This document shows positions 46,529 through 55,841 of a DNA stretch of 64,000 nt, piece after piece (position 1 is the first letter of the stretch; each line of letters begins with the position of its first letter). The translations under genes and the position numbers were made by a program. The DNA is from Caldivirga sp. (GTDB lineage Archaea; Thermoproteota; Thermoprotei; Thermoproteales; Thermocladiaceae). The notes under the pieces are model-generated. The model saw only the letters and a program-made list of their open reading frames with translations. It did no database searches and was not told where the DNA came from. The stretch covers positions 124,001 through 188,000 of the forward strand of contig NZ_JAGDXD010000028.1 of NCBI RefSeq assembly GCF_023256255.1, read 5' to 3'.

Positions 46529-47404
46529 TTAAGTACGATTATAGGAACCTAGGGCCATAAGCGCTGAGTGTACTTTACCATTATAGAACCTTGTCTTAAC
46601 ACCATTAATCCTCAGTACTGCATCAACCTTATCACTACTTAGCTTCAATGGATTAGTACCCTTTGTTGCCAGAATGAAACTTTCAGCGTACATGAACGAT
46701 GGTACCCAGACCTGGTACTCTGTAACTAATGGGAACGTTAACTTAACCATATCATAAACAAGCCCGTATTCCTTAGGGAATAGGAAACTTGAACCAGCCT
46801 GCACAATTAAAGCACCATGCTCATTAAGCATACTGTAAATACCCCTAATTACGTTAGTTGAGTAAACCCTAGTACCTATCTCTGACCCATATGGGTCTGT
46901 TAAATCCATTATAACCACGTCGAACCTCTCCCCAATGGCCGCAGCGTCCCTAACGTAATCCACCGCATCCTGGTAAACTTCTTTAACCCTTGGGTCCTTA
47001 AATGAATCATTGTGAAACTCCCTAAGGTACTCCTTAACGTACTTAATTAACTCATAATCTATATCCACTGTAACAACCTCCTTAACACTACTGTACTTAA
47101 CAACCTCCCTTAATGCAGCACCCTCACCAGTACCCAATATCAGTACCCTTTCAGGGTTACCGACAGTCACCATGGCTGGGTGAACAAGTGACTCGTGGTA
47201 AATATGCTCATCAGCCTGAGCTGACTGTAGGATACCATCCAAGAAGAGTGCTTTACCGAAATCCTCAAGTTCAGCAATGAGGACATGCTGATACTTAGTC
47301 TTCTCATTAACTAAAATCCTCCTAACACTCATGTAAGCCCAGGTGTGTGGTGCAACGTACTGGACACATTGAAGTGGGGTACGTATCACGTATCCGTTAC
47401 TCAT
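46529..47404 (-). CDS. speE: aminopropyltransferase (spermidine/thermospermine synthase family)
   Basis: The enzyme transfers aminopropyl groups from decarboxylated SAM to a polyamine. The 291-residue protein has EDFGKALFLDGILQSAQADEHIYHE (about 45-69, in part) for substrate binding, LGTGEGAALREV (about 86) where most members have GGGDG, VDIDYELI, and DLTDPYG (about 149), the catalytic-Asp loop. Spermidine, thermospermine or N1-aminopropylagmatine could be the product. The frame opens at 47476, but a TATA-like element near 47430 is about 26 nt before ATG 47404 (MSNGYVIRTP), so I take the shorter form. Confidence 0.9.
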   Translation of the reverse strand: MSNGYVIRTPLQCVQYVAPHTWAYMSVRRILVNEKTKYQHVLIAELEDFGKALFLDGILQSAQADEHIYHESLVHPAMVTVGNPERVLILGTGEGAALREVVKYSSVKEVVTVDIDYELIKYVKEYLREFHNDSFKDPRVKEVYQDAVDYVRDAAAIGERFDVVIMDLTDPYGSEIGTRVYSTNVIRGIYSMLNEHGALIVQAGSSFLFPKEYGLVYDMVKLTFPLVTEYQVWVPSFMYAESFILATKGTNPLKLSSDKVDAVLRINGVKTRFYNGKVHSALMALGSYNRT

Positions 47405-47501
47405 GGGTTTAAGGTGCGTCAGTGGGTTTATTACTATACCTAAAGCTCCATGATCTATACCACAGTTAACCTCCATGTTAAACCCTAAACTACCAGTTAG
47501 T

Positions 47502-48983
47502 TCACCGTCTCCTACTTAACTTAGCCAGTATCATTAATGTTATCAAGAATTCAACGGTGGAGATGAGGAACATTATTAAGGATGGTAACACGTATCCACC
47601 AATCATTACGTGCACTATGATTAGGGCTGCTACAGGTAAGCCTTCAACGATGATTATTACTAGGGCGTAGGCAATCATTACTAAAATTGATGATACTGAA
47701 CCTTCCCTCATACTCCACTCAAAGAGATTAGCTAAAGCTCCTGTGGCAGCCATTGGTGGGCCGAAGGCTAGTATTATCGGTGCCTGGAGACTAATCGGTA
47801 ACCTGTATACCAGTATTAATGCTGATATGGGTATCATTGCCACGTAGTAGGCTGTTAGGGTTACTAGTAGCTTACTCGCCAAGTTCCTTAATGGTGATAT
47901 TGGTAGAAGCCTAAACACAATTGCACCCCTTAACTCACTCATATAAAGTGCGTACGGTATGAACGCAATAATCACACTAAGTTCAATTACATAAGTTAAA
48001 ATTACTGTTGGATTCAACCTAGTGCCACCTGCAGCTGCCGTGAAGACTAGTATTAACCAGTAGCCTAATGGGATTGCCCATATGCCCGCCAACCTTGATC
48101 TTAAGGATTGAATTAAATCAACCCTAACCAACGCTATTAGTGGATTCCTAAGCTTAAACTCCCTAGGTACCCTAGCCTTAATTGCTTGAACCTGAACCGT
48201 GGATTCAATAATCCTACCACTAACTCTTTGAAGCATTTCATAGGCGGCCACGGCGAAGATTGCAGTGTAAACTATGGTTACGTAAAAAGGTGCGTTAAGC
48301 CCATTAATAAATAGACCACTTGCCACTGGTATTAGGGATAAGGATGGGTTAAGTTGACTTGGATTAATATTAACCGCATAACCAAGAGCCATTGCTGCAA
48401 TTATTACCGGTATTATTGCAATAATCCTGAAGGCACCCCTACTCATTGTATTACCAGATGCCTTATCAGTAATTATTATGAAACCTGCAGCCACTATTAT
48501 GCCTAGGGAAATTCCCTGAAGCGTGCCCAGAAGTGGGTAAGGTACACCACCCATTACTATTGAGATCAATATTGATACTGCTATGGAGACGTAGACTGGA
48601 ATATCCATGATCATGAATAGTGATAGTACTGAAGCTAACTTAACTAGTCTCGGTTCAAGGGGTAGTGTGGCAAGTAGGCTTTTGACGTTGTCAATCTGCT
48701 GTAATGAGAAGGCTATGTTTATTAGAGATGAGAAGACTATGAAGAAGGAGCCAGTTAAGGTCTCTATTAAGCTTACACTGGGCTTATTAAGTATGTAGGG
48801 TATGGTTCCCATTAAACCTATGTAAAAGCCCATTACCGCACTGAGGATTACCTTATTAACCCTAGCTACCTTAACAGCCCTCTTAATGTTCATTGGCCTT
48901 AGGCCACTCACCCTAGATGCAGTGTAACTCTGGTACATTAACTCCCTGGACAGTACTGAGGCTACTTTACGAATACTAGTCAT
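47502..48983 (-). CDS. ABC transporter permease, ABC-2 exporter type
   Basis: About twelve hydrophobic segments fill its 493 residues, with a soluble stretch near the N terminus and one near residue 270. This fits the permease of an ABC-2-type exporter, possibly a fusion of two six-helix halves. It starts 2 bp after the ATPase gene stops, so the two form one unit. The substrate is unknown. Confidence 0.82.
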   Translation of the reverse strand: MTSIRKVASVLSRELMYQSYTASRVSGLRPMNIKRAVKVARVNKVILSAVMGFYIGLMGTIPYILNKPSVSLIETLTGSFFIVFSSLINIAFSLQQIDNVKSLLATLPLEPRLVKLASVLSLFMIMDIPVYVSIAVSILISIVMGGVPYPLLGTLQGISLGIIVAAGFIIITDKASGNTMSRGAFRIIAIIPVIIAAMALGYAVNINPSQLNPSLSLIPVASGLFINGLNAPFYVTIVYTAIFAVAAYEMLQRVSGRIIESTVQVQAIKARVPREFKLRNPLIALVRVDLIQSLRSRLAGIWAIPLGYWLILVFTAAAGGTRLNPTVILTYVIELSVIIAFIPYALYMSELRGAIVFRLLPISPLRNLASKLLVTLTAYYVAMIPISALILVYRLPISLQAPIILAFGPPMAATGALANLFEWSMREGSVSSILVMIAYALVIIIVEGLPVAALIIVHVMIGGYVLPSLIMFLISTVEFLITLMILAKLSRRR

Positions 48984-48985
48984 TG

Positions 48986-49732
48986 TTAAAGGCCCTCCAG
49001 CATGCTTTTAATTTCCTCATCAGCGTGGATTGCCTTCAGGAACGCATCCTCCAGTGTACCTGCATTAGCCTCTTCCTTAATTTTAGCTGGGGTACCCTCA
49101 GTGACTAGTACGCCTTCATTGATTATGCCTATTCTACTGCATACTCTCTCAGCAACCTCCATTATGTGTGTTGAGAATAGTATTGAGCCGCCGGATTCAA
49201 TATGCCTCTGCATTATTTCTTTAAGTATCCTAACGGATTTGACGTCGAGGAAATTGAATGGTTCATCAAGGAGAAGGAGCCTTGGTTCATGCATTAATGC
49301 CGCTACTATGGCAACCTTCTGCTTATTACCCGCGGACAAGGCAGCTATTGGAGTATCCACGTAATCCTTTAGTTCAAAGGCCTCTAGAAGTGTTTCAACC
49401 CTCTTAGCATTAAAAGTACCCCTAACTGACCCGAGGAATTCTACGAATTCACCCACCGTTAAAGCCTCTAAGACCGCTGGAGTCTCCATAACAACCCCCA
49501 CGTGATTCATAACTGATGGTAATGGGGGCCCAAGGCCAAGTATGTCTATTAAACCCTCATACTTAACTAAACCTAATACAGCCTTAATTGTAGACGTCTT
49601 ACCTGCTCCATTAGGACCTAGGAGACAGTAGACTTCACCATTGTTTACCGTGAAGCTTATGCCCTTAACAGCAACCTTTTCACCATACTTAACCACAAGT
49701 TTCTCAACCTTAAGTGCATTACTATTACTCAT
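48986..49732 (-). CDS. ABC transporter ATP-binding protein
   Basis: The 248-residue ATPase has Walker A GPNGAGKTS (about 39), signature LSAGNKQKV (about 131), Walker B LLLLDEPF (about 152) and the switch His in STHIMEVAE (about 184). Its signature, LSAGNKQK, is of the exporter (DrrA/Nat/CcmA) class. It is co-transcribed with the permease. Confidence 0.95.
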   Translation of the reverse strand: MSNSNALKVEKLVVKYGEKVAVKGISFTVNNGEVYCLLGPNGAGKTSTIKAVLGLVKYEGLIDILGLGPPLPSVMNHVGVVMETPAVLEALTVGEFVEFLGSVRGTFNAKRVETLLEAFELKDYVDTPIAALSAGNKQKVAIVAALMHEPRLLLLDEPFNFLDVKSVRILKEIMQRHIESGGSILFSTHIMEVAERVCSRIGIINEGVLVTEGTPAKIKEEANAGTLEDAFLKAIHADEEIKSMLEGL

Positions 49733-50025
49733 TAGGCATGCGGCTAGGTTAAGCCCTTTAAAACTTACCCATGAGACTTAACCAAGTGATCATAACCCTT
49801 AAAAGAACCTACTGATGCTTGGCTTAAAAACAAGCCTCCCGTGTGATCTTTATGAGACTGTAGGGGCCATGAGGAAGCTCATACTCTTTACTACATCATA
49901 ACCAGCGTTTCAGGCACCCTTTAATTCAACTGTTTTATCATTCATAATCCCAATACTAGGTAAGTATTTTCATGTCTGACCCCTCCCCGCCTTTTGAGGG
50001 TGGGGGTTCCTTGGGGTCCTGGGAG
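49733..50025. other. spacer with insertion-element end hairpin
   Basis: The first part holds the ABC promoter (TTTTAAA near 49762, minus strand). At 49980-50008 an imperfect GC-rich hairpin (CCCCTCCCCGCC...GGGTGGGGG) lies just after the tnpB stop, as at the right end of IS200/IS605-type elements. The bases between show no gene. Confidence 0.5.
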
Positions 50026-50686
50026 TTACACCCCTTTGACTAGTGCTACTCTGTTATGGTCTATAACAAATGATAGAGGTTTCTTAATTGTTGAAGACAT
50101 TACGTTTGTTGCTTTCTTCAGAATATTCAATGCACCGTTTAAGTCGCTGTGCAATTTATGTCCTAACGGACAGTTAACGACTCCTCTTGGGTACCTTCTT
50201 ACTTTGACGTCATGATAAGCACACAGCTTAGAGGTGTTGTACTCAGCAACCTCGTATACCTTCATGCCGTATTCCTGTGCCTTTAACTCTATGGCATCCA
50301 TTAACTTGCGGTAAGACCGCATGTTAACCATGAATTTAATTCCCTTTTCCTGTGCAATGTTATAAGGATAGTCTAAATAGATTGTTGAGGTACTTAGTTC
50401 ATGTAATGTCTTCACCAAGTGGGATGCAGGTTTCTGTAGAGGTGGAGGAGCCTACGTGTTGGTTTCTTAAACAGTCTTCTTTTCTCTTTCAATAATTCTT
50501 CGCAAGCTTCATACTCGCCAAGGTTCTTAGTTTTGTCTGCCAAGGACTGAATTTCCGCTATCCTCTTTTGGAAGTAGAAGTAGTCCTCCTTAGCTCTAAT
50601 GCCTTTGTGGAGCAACCAAGTTCCATCACTTGTTATTACGCTTGCTAACACATTAATTCCTAGGTCTATTTCTTGGTATTCGTGCG
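50026..50686 (-). pseudogene. tnpB: truncated, frameshifted TnpB (IS200/IS605 family)
   Basis: Only the C-terminal half of TnpB is left. RuvC-I is visible as EIDLGINVLAS at the broken 5' edge. After about 80 residues, a one-base loss near 50425 shifts the frame, and the rest runs to the stop at 50026 with IYLDYPYNIAQEKG, the zinc-finger-like CAYHDVKVRR...NCPLGHKLHSD and RuvC-III DLNGALNIL. The N-terminal ~180 residues and any start codon are missing. The broken edge joins directly a broken P-type ATPase. Confidence 0.85.
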
Positions 50687-51162
50687 GTGATGCTTAGTGG
50701 GGATAGGTTGGATAGGGTTAAGGCACTGGCGGATAGTCTAGGTATTCGGGAGTATTATGCTGAATTAACCCCGAGGATAAGGTGAGGGTGATTATGGAAT
50801 TAAGGAGATGGGTGAATGGGAATATCTTAATGATTAGGGATGGGGTTAATGATGCAGCGGCAATGGCGTCGTCCGACGTATCCATAGCCATGGGGAGCAG
50901 TGTTGGCGTCTCTAAGAACACGGCTGATATTGTATTACTGAGCAATGACCTTAATGAAGTATTATTAATGCTTAAGAGACGAGGTAGACTTAGTAAGGCC
51001 ATACCATCCAATATAATACTGGCATTGCTATATAATGCAACGGGAATACCCCTGGCTATTTTAGGGGTATTGAATGTATTATCCACAATGCTCATTATGA
51101 CATTGAGCCTTGCCTCAATCTTCATTAACGCTACACTATCAGGAAGCGGCATGATAGGGTGA
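50687..51162 (+). pseudogene. 3' remnant of a heavy-metal P-type ATPase, frameshifted
   Basis: The remnant begins in the ATP-hydrolysis domain (MLSGDRLDRVKALADSLGI, AELTP), where one base is lost near 50773; the frame then continues as EDKVRVIMELRRW, RDGVNDAAAMASSDVSIAMG (the hinge motif, normally GDGVNDAPAL) and the last two membrane helices to a stop at 51162. The phosphorylation DKTGT, the metal-site CPx/SPC and all earlier helices are absent. Copper or zinc export is the usual role of the intact family. Confidence 0.88.
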
Positions 51163-51289
51163 TGATTATGCATCATCTGTGGACGTGGAGTTTAAATCTT
51201 ATGGAAATCTTTTAAAGGATCTCATTAACGTGGATTCGACCTGAGGAGTTGATGTAACCTTTATATTTTTCCTTGATTGGGTGTATTCT

Positions 51290-52105
51290 ATGACATTCTC
51301 AATAGTGATCTACGACCCAAATGAGGAGGCTTGGGGAATTGGGGTCGCGAGTAGGTTTCTAGCCGTCGGGGCCTTTGTTCCATGGCTAAGGCCTGGGATT
51401 GGGGCAATAGCCACACAGGCCTTAGCTAACCTGGAGTATGGTGTTAGGGGCCTTGAACTACTCCAGAGGTACGATGCGGCCAAGACCTTGGAGATCCTAA
51501 CCTCCAACGACCCCCTCAGGGAGAGGAGGCAGGTGGGTATAGTAGACTCTGGAGGTAATGCAGTGGCCTTCACTGGTAAGGAATGCTACCCATATGCAGG
51601 CCATATAGTGGGTAATGGCTTCACAGTGCAGGGTAATATACTGGCTGGTGAGGAAGTCCTGGAGGCCATGGCGAGGGAAGCTGAGGGTAGGGGGAGGATT
51701 TACGAGAAGATTCTAAGGGCCCTTAAGAGTGGTGAGGCCAAGGGTGGTGATAGGAGGGGTAGGCAAGGTGCGGCAATCATCATAGTCAAGAAGCCCGTGG
51801 TCTCAACTGGGAGGGAGTTCGACCCACTTGCGGTTGGCAAGTACATGGACCTGAGGGTGGACGATAACCCAGATCCGTTGAGGGAACTGGAGCGAATGGT
51901 GGATACCTGGGTGGCCATGTTCATGGATGAGGAGATGGTTAACGTTGAGGATTATAGGAATGAGGTAAATGAAGCCTTAAGAAGGCTAGGCTACGGTGAC
52001 TTAAAGACTTGGGTAGAGTTAAACAACTTCGAGGCCAAGTTCACAGGAGATAAGATAGGAAGGAGCGTCTTAAGGGTACTACTTAGGCAGGCGGGCATGG
52101 AGTAA
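51290..52105 (+). CDS. DUF1028 Ntn-hydrolase-like protein
   Basis: The 271-residue protein matches DUF1028, which has an Ntn-hydrolase-like fold: FSIVIYDPNEEAWGIGVASRFLAVG at the start, GIGAIATQA, GKECYPYAGHIVGNGFTVQGN (about 92-112, in part) and a C-terminal GRRG/RQGAA region with acidic tail. The biochemical role is unknown. A TATA (TTTATATTTT, 51260-51269) is 26 nt before ATG 51290, so that start is preferred to the GTG at 51281. It looks richer in G/C-ending codons than its neighbours and lies between broken mobile-element and transporter genes, which suggests horizontal origin. Confidence 0.87.
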   Translation: MTFSIVIYDPNEEAWGIGVASRFLAVGAFVPWLRPGIGAIATQALANLEYGVRGLELLQRYDAAKTLEILTSNDPLRERRQVGIVDSGGNAVAFTGKECYPYAGHIVGNGFTVQGNILAGEEVLEAMAREAEGRGRIYEKILRALKSGEAKGGDRRGRQGAAIIIVKKPVVSTGREFDPLAVGKYMDLRVDDNPDPLRELERMVDTWVAMFMDEEMVNVEDYRNEVNEALRRLGYGDLKTWVELNNFEAKFTGDKIGRSVLRVLLRQAGME

Positions 52106-52249
52106 TAATGAACGTATTTTGAGTCTAAGGTGTGAAGCATCTAAGGGGCGTGGGGTAAGGATTAAGCAGAAGCATACATGAAGACACTTTCGTTGGCAGG
52201 TTGGGTTTTTAAGTCCTAGGTAGTTCCGCATACATATCCCGAGTCCCTG

Positions 52250-52437
52250 GGATCCATGGATAGGGGACTATCCGTGGTGCGGGATAAGGGTAATGGGCTT
52301 AAGGTCAAGCCTATGGTCTACCACTGGACGAGCAGAGCAATGAAGCAATGAGAATGAAGACGACAAATCGCCCAAAGAAAAACCCCACCCTCCAGGACAG
52401 GGAGGAGGTCATATGCTCTTCGAGACGGGCTTAATAC
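52250..52437 (+). pseudogene. probable 3' remnant of a second TnpB gene
   Basis: Two frames give TnpB C-tail-like peptides: DKGNGLKVKPMVYHW up to about 52336, then SNEAMRMKTTNRPKKNPTL and DREEVI up to about 52415. The ends of archaeal IS605-type tnpB genes often code for similar tails. A GGATAG/CTATCC hairpin lies at 52258-52273. The match is by eye only; a non-coding element end is also possible. Confidence 0.45.
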
Positions 52438-52921
52438 TTATTCCTGAACCAATATTCATGGTTATACTCTCACCTATTAGTGGTAGGCTCTCTGATATTT
52501 ATGGTTCAAGGGAAGTAACTGCATTAGGCATGGGGCTTATAGGCTTAGCATTCATAATGCTTCTCATACTTAACCTAAGGAACGCAATTAATATTTACTA
52601 GCCTTAGCAGTATTAGGCTTCGGCTTTTTCTCAACACCAAACACAAACTCCGTAACGGGATCAATTAAGCGGGATAAATATGGTGCAGTGTCAGGTGTAT
52701 TAGGTACCATGAGGTTTACTGGACAATTAATGAGCATAACCTTAGCCAGCGCAATACTAGCTAAGTATCTAGAGTAAATATAATGCATTATGCTTATTCA
52801 CTGAAATCCCATTAACAACCACCGTGTATGGCTTATTCACCATGGATTAAAGGTAGTATTCACCATAGCGGCAGTATTAAGCTTCATAGGGACATACACA
52901 TCCTTACTTCGTGAAAGGTAA
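52411..52921 (+). pseudogene. C-terminal remnant of a drug-type MFS transporter
   Basis: Three consecutive frames give MFS-like pieces: ETGLILIPEPIFMVILSPISGRLSDIYGS (in part), then after a frameshift near 52600 LAVLGFGFFSTPNTNSVTGS and VSGVLGTMRFTGQLMS, then after a stop and another shift VFTIAAVLSFIGTYTSLLRER. This is the order found in the second half of 14-helix drug:proton antiporters. The N-terminal two thirds are missing, and the 5' edge coincides with the end of the TnpB-like remnant, as if an element had inserted there. Confidence 0.78.
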
Positions 52922-53030
52922 CCATTAATCCAGGGAAAGCAATATGACGGGGAACTAGTAAGGGCAGCTAGCTTATGTGTTAAGTAAGCATGAACTTAAT
53001 ACTTTAAACCAGGATTAACAAGAAGTTAAT

Positions 53031-55265
53031 ATGGGTTTAACCTACAGTAAAGTAAGGGGTGGTGTATCCTTCACTGTTGGGGAACTTAAGCTTGAGGTCA
53101 CCTTTCCTGATGCTAAGGTAGCTAGGGTCCTCTACGCCCCTATGACTAAGGGTGAAAGGAAATCCCTTGTGGTAACTAGTAGCTCATACGTTGAGCCAAG
53201 TATTGAGGAGGGTAATGGAACCCTACGGTTAAGCACTGGGGAATTAATTATTGAGGTTAACCCTGATTATTCAATCTCATTCATGGATAGTAAAGGTAAC
53301 TTAATGGCTAGGGAGGTTAGGAGGGAGGTTGGTGATAATGGGTTAGGTGGCCTTTGGAGTAACCAAGTGATAATAGCTAAGGGTAAGGGTTTCTATGGGC
53401 TTGGGCAGCACCAAGGCTTATTCAACTATAGGAATCATGAGGTTCACCTACTTCAAAGGAATCCCACTGAAACAGCATTACCGATACTAATATCTAACGT
53501 TGGCTACGGTTTAATGTGGGACCACTACAGCCTATCCAGGGTAAGGGTAGGTGAATTAACAAGCGATGAATCCAGGATAGAGTATTGGTCAGAGGACGTG
53601 GATGCAGTGGACTACTACTTCATACTGGGGCCAAGCATTGATAATGTGGTTTCAGGCTACAGGAGACTTACAGGTAAGGCCCCCATGTTACCTAAGTGGG
53701 CCTTCGGGTATTGGCAATCGAGGGAGAGGTATAGAACCCAGGATGAGGTAATCAGCATTGTTAAGGAGTTTAGAAGGAGGGGAATTCCCATTGATGTTAT
53801 TGTCCAGGACTGGTTCTACTGGGGTAAGTATGGTTGGAACGCCATGAGGTTTGATGAGGAGAATTACCCGAATCCCACTGAAATGGCTAAGGAGGTTCAT
53901 GGTTTAGGTACTAGGATTGTCATATCAATTTGGCCCATCTTCGGTCAAAAGACTGAAGTGTACAAGGCATTTAAGGATAAGGGTTACCTAATACCTGGCT
54001 CACTGAATTATGACCCATTCAACGAGGAGGCTAGGAGAGAGTATTGGAGACTTATAGCTGAAAACTTCGCCAAGGTGGGTATAGATGGGTGGTGGCTAGA
54101 TGCCTCTGAACCTGAACTAGATAGGCCTAGGGATACGTCATCAGACAGGGGTACATGGTCCTTCTACACGGGTCTTCACGACTCCACCACAGCAATGGGT
54201 AGGGGCTCAATGTACCTTAACGCATACCCACTAATGCATACTAAGGCTGTTTACGAGGGACAGAGGGGAAGTATGAATAGGCGTGTAGTCATATTGACAA
54301 GGTCAGCCTTCCTGGGTCAGCAGAGGCACTCAGCAATAACCTGGTCTGGTGATGTGCACCATGACTGGGGTGTCCTAGCTGGGCAAATACCAGCAGGCCT
54401 GAACTTCAGCATATCCGGTATACCCTACTGGACCACCGACACAGGCGGCTTCTTCAGTGGTGACCCAGCAACACTAGCCTATGGTGAGGTTTTCACCAGG
54501 TGGTTCCAGTGGAGCACATTCTGCCCAGTAATGAGGGTTCATGGAACCTGGTACGCTAAGGAACCATGGATGTTCCCTGAACCCATATACAGTATACTTA
54601 AGCAGTATATTGAATTCAGGTATAGGCTACTCCCCTACATATACTCAGTGGCCTGGATGGTTACTGAAGGGGATTACACAATGATGAGGCCCCTTGTAAT
54701 GGATTTCCAGGATGATGAAGTACTCAACATAGGTGACCAATACATGTTTGGCCCATTCATAATGGTAAGCCCAGTAACCGTACCTACTAAGAAACGTAGA
54801 GTCTACCTACCTGGAAGGGGGCAATGGTTCGACTTCTGGACTGGGAGGAGGTATGCAGGTGGCTCATACATTGACGTTGATGCGCCACTAGATAGGATAC
54901 CGCTCCACGTTAAGGCTGGTTCAATACTACCCCTTGGTCCTGTTAAGTCCAATTCCAGCGAACAGGAGAACCCTATTGAAATCAGGGTTTACGATGGGGG
55001 CGACTCAGAGTTCAGGCTTTACTTCGATGATGGGGAGTCGTACAATTACGAGAAGGGTGAGTACTGCATAATCCCATTAAGGTGGCTCAGCAGTGAGGGT
55101 AAGTTAATCATAGGTGATGCATCAGGTAGTTACTGCAGTAGCATCAGCGGCATTCAGTTCAATGTTGTAATTGTTTCAGAGGGCCACGGCACCGGTGTAT
55201 TACCTTCAAAGCCGGATTACTCAGTTAACTATAGTGGACGCACAGTTGAAGTTAAGGTTAAGTGA
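53031..55265 (+). CDS. GH31 glycosidase, probable alpha-xylosidase
   Basis: The 744-residue enzyme is a complete GH31. The nucleophile is D357 in GWWLDASEPE and the acid/base D441 in WSGDVHHDW. WWLDASEPE is the form seen in alpha-xylosidases such as Sulfolobus XylS rather than in maltases, which usually have WxDMNE. It would remove alpha-xylose from xyloglucan oligosaccharides. No signal peptide is seen, so it acts in the cytoplasm. A TATA near 53003 is 28 nt before ATG 53031. Confidence 0.9.
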   Translation: MGLTYSKVRGGVSFTVGELKLEVTFPDAKVARVLYAPMTKGERKSLVVTSSSYVEPSIEEGNGTLRLSTGELIIEVNPDYSISFMDSKGNLMAREVRREVGDNGLGGLWSNQVIIAKGKGFYGLGQHQGLFNYRNHEVHLLQRNPTETALPILISNVGYGLMWDHYSLSRVRVGELTSDESRIEYWSEDVDAVDYYFILGPSIDNVVSGYRRLTGKAPMLPKWAFGYWQSRERYRTQDEVISIVKEFRRRGIPIDVIVQDWFYWGKYGWNAMRFDEENYPNPTEMAKEVHGLGTRIVISIWPIFGQKTEVYKAFKDKGYLIPGSLNYDPFNEEARREYWRLIAENFAKVGIDGWWLDASEPELDRPRDTSSDRGTWSFYTGLHDSTTAMGRGSMYLNAYPLMHTKAVYEGQRGSMNRRVVILTRSAFLGQQRHSAITWSGDVHHDWGVLAGQIPAGLNFSISGIPYWTTDTGGFFSGDPATLAYGEVFTRWFQWSTFCPVMRVHGTWYAKEPWMFPEPIYSILKQYIEFRYRLLPYIYSVAWMVTEGDYTMMRPLVMDFQDDEVLNIGDQYMFGPFIMVSPVTVPTKKRRVYLPGRGQWFDFWTGRRYAGGSYIDVDAPLDRIPLHVKAGSILPLGPVKSNSSEQENPIEIRVYDGGDSEFRLYFDDGESYNYEKGEYCIIPLRWLSSEGKLIIGDASGSYCSSISGIQFNVVIVSEGHGTGVLPSKPDYSVNYSGRTVEVKVK

Positions 55266-55313
55266 ATGGTTAATTAAACTAAAAACATTTAATATACCGA
55301 AGCCTCTGTACCT

Positions 55314-55829
55314 GTGGCAACCGAGTATACCTCAGACTACGTGTACGAGTTAATTAATAAGCTTGATGAGGAGCTTAATGAATTAAGGAGCACTATTAGT
55401 TCATTAGCAAGCACAGTGAAGGATCTTGATAAGAGGTATGGGGAATTAGCGCAGAGGATTGATGCAATTGCTAATACGTTAAGTGGAGGTAGGGGTCAGT
55501 CTGATATGGGGAGCGTATTGAGGGAAATAGCCTACATAGAGACAACCCTACTGAATTATAGGGATCAACTTGGTAAGGTTAGGGATCAACTCAACGATAT
55601 GCTTAATCAATTAAATAAAACAATGGGTGAACTAAGTGACGCAAGATCTATGATATTTGATGTCGTGAATAATTTAAGAAACCTACTCGCCAACTACCAG
55701 AGTAGGCTTGAGGAGTTGTCAATAACAATAACTGAATTATCAATAATGCTCAGCAGTAGGTTAAATGATCTTGAAAGGGAAATTAAGGCGATGAGGGAAA
55801 CAACACTCTTAAGTAGGGGCAAGCAGTAG
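55314..55829 (+). CDS. coiled-coil protein, 171 aa
   Basis: The protein is almost wholly helical, with heptads throughout, no Cys and no membrane segment. It starts at GTG 55314. It stops 12 bp before the nuclease-like gene, so the two are probably one transcript. The family is not recognised. Its relation to the nuclease recalls the coiled coil plus nuclease plan of RmuC, though here on two chains. Confidence 0.7.
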   Translation: MATEYTSDYVYELINKLDEELNELRSTISSLASTVKDLDKRYGELAQRIDAIANTLSGGRGQSDMGSVLREIAYIETTLLNYRDQLGKVRDQLNDMLNQLNKTMGELSDARSMIFDVVNNLRNLLANYQSRLEELSITITELSIMLSSRLNDLEREIKAMRETTLLSRGKQ

Positions 55830-55841
55830 GAAGGGAAGGAA

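Noticed and set aside
55171-55353. 60-aa frame across the end of the GH31 gene
   Set aside because: It overlaps the GH31 gene and the next start in another frame and has no coding features.
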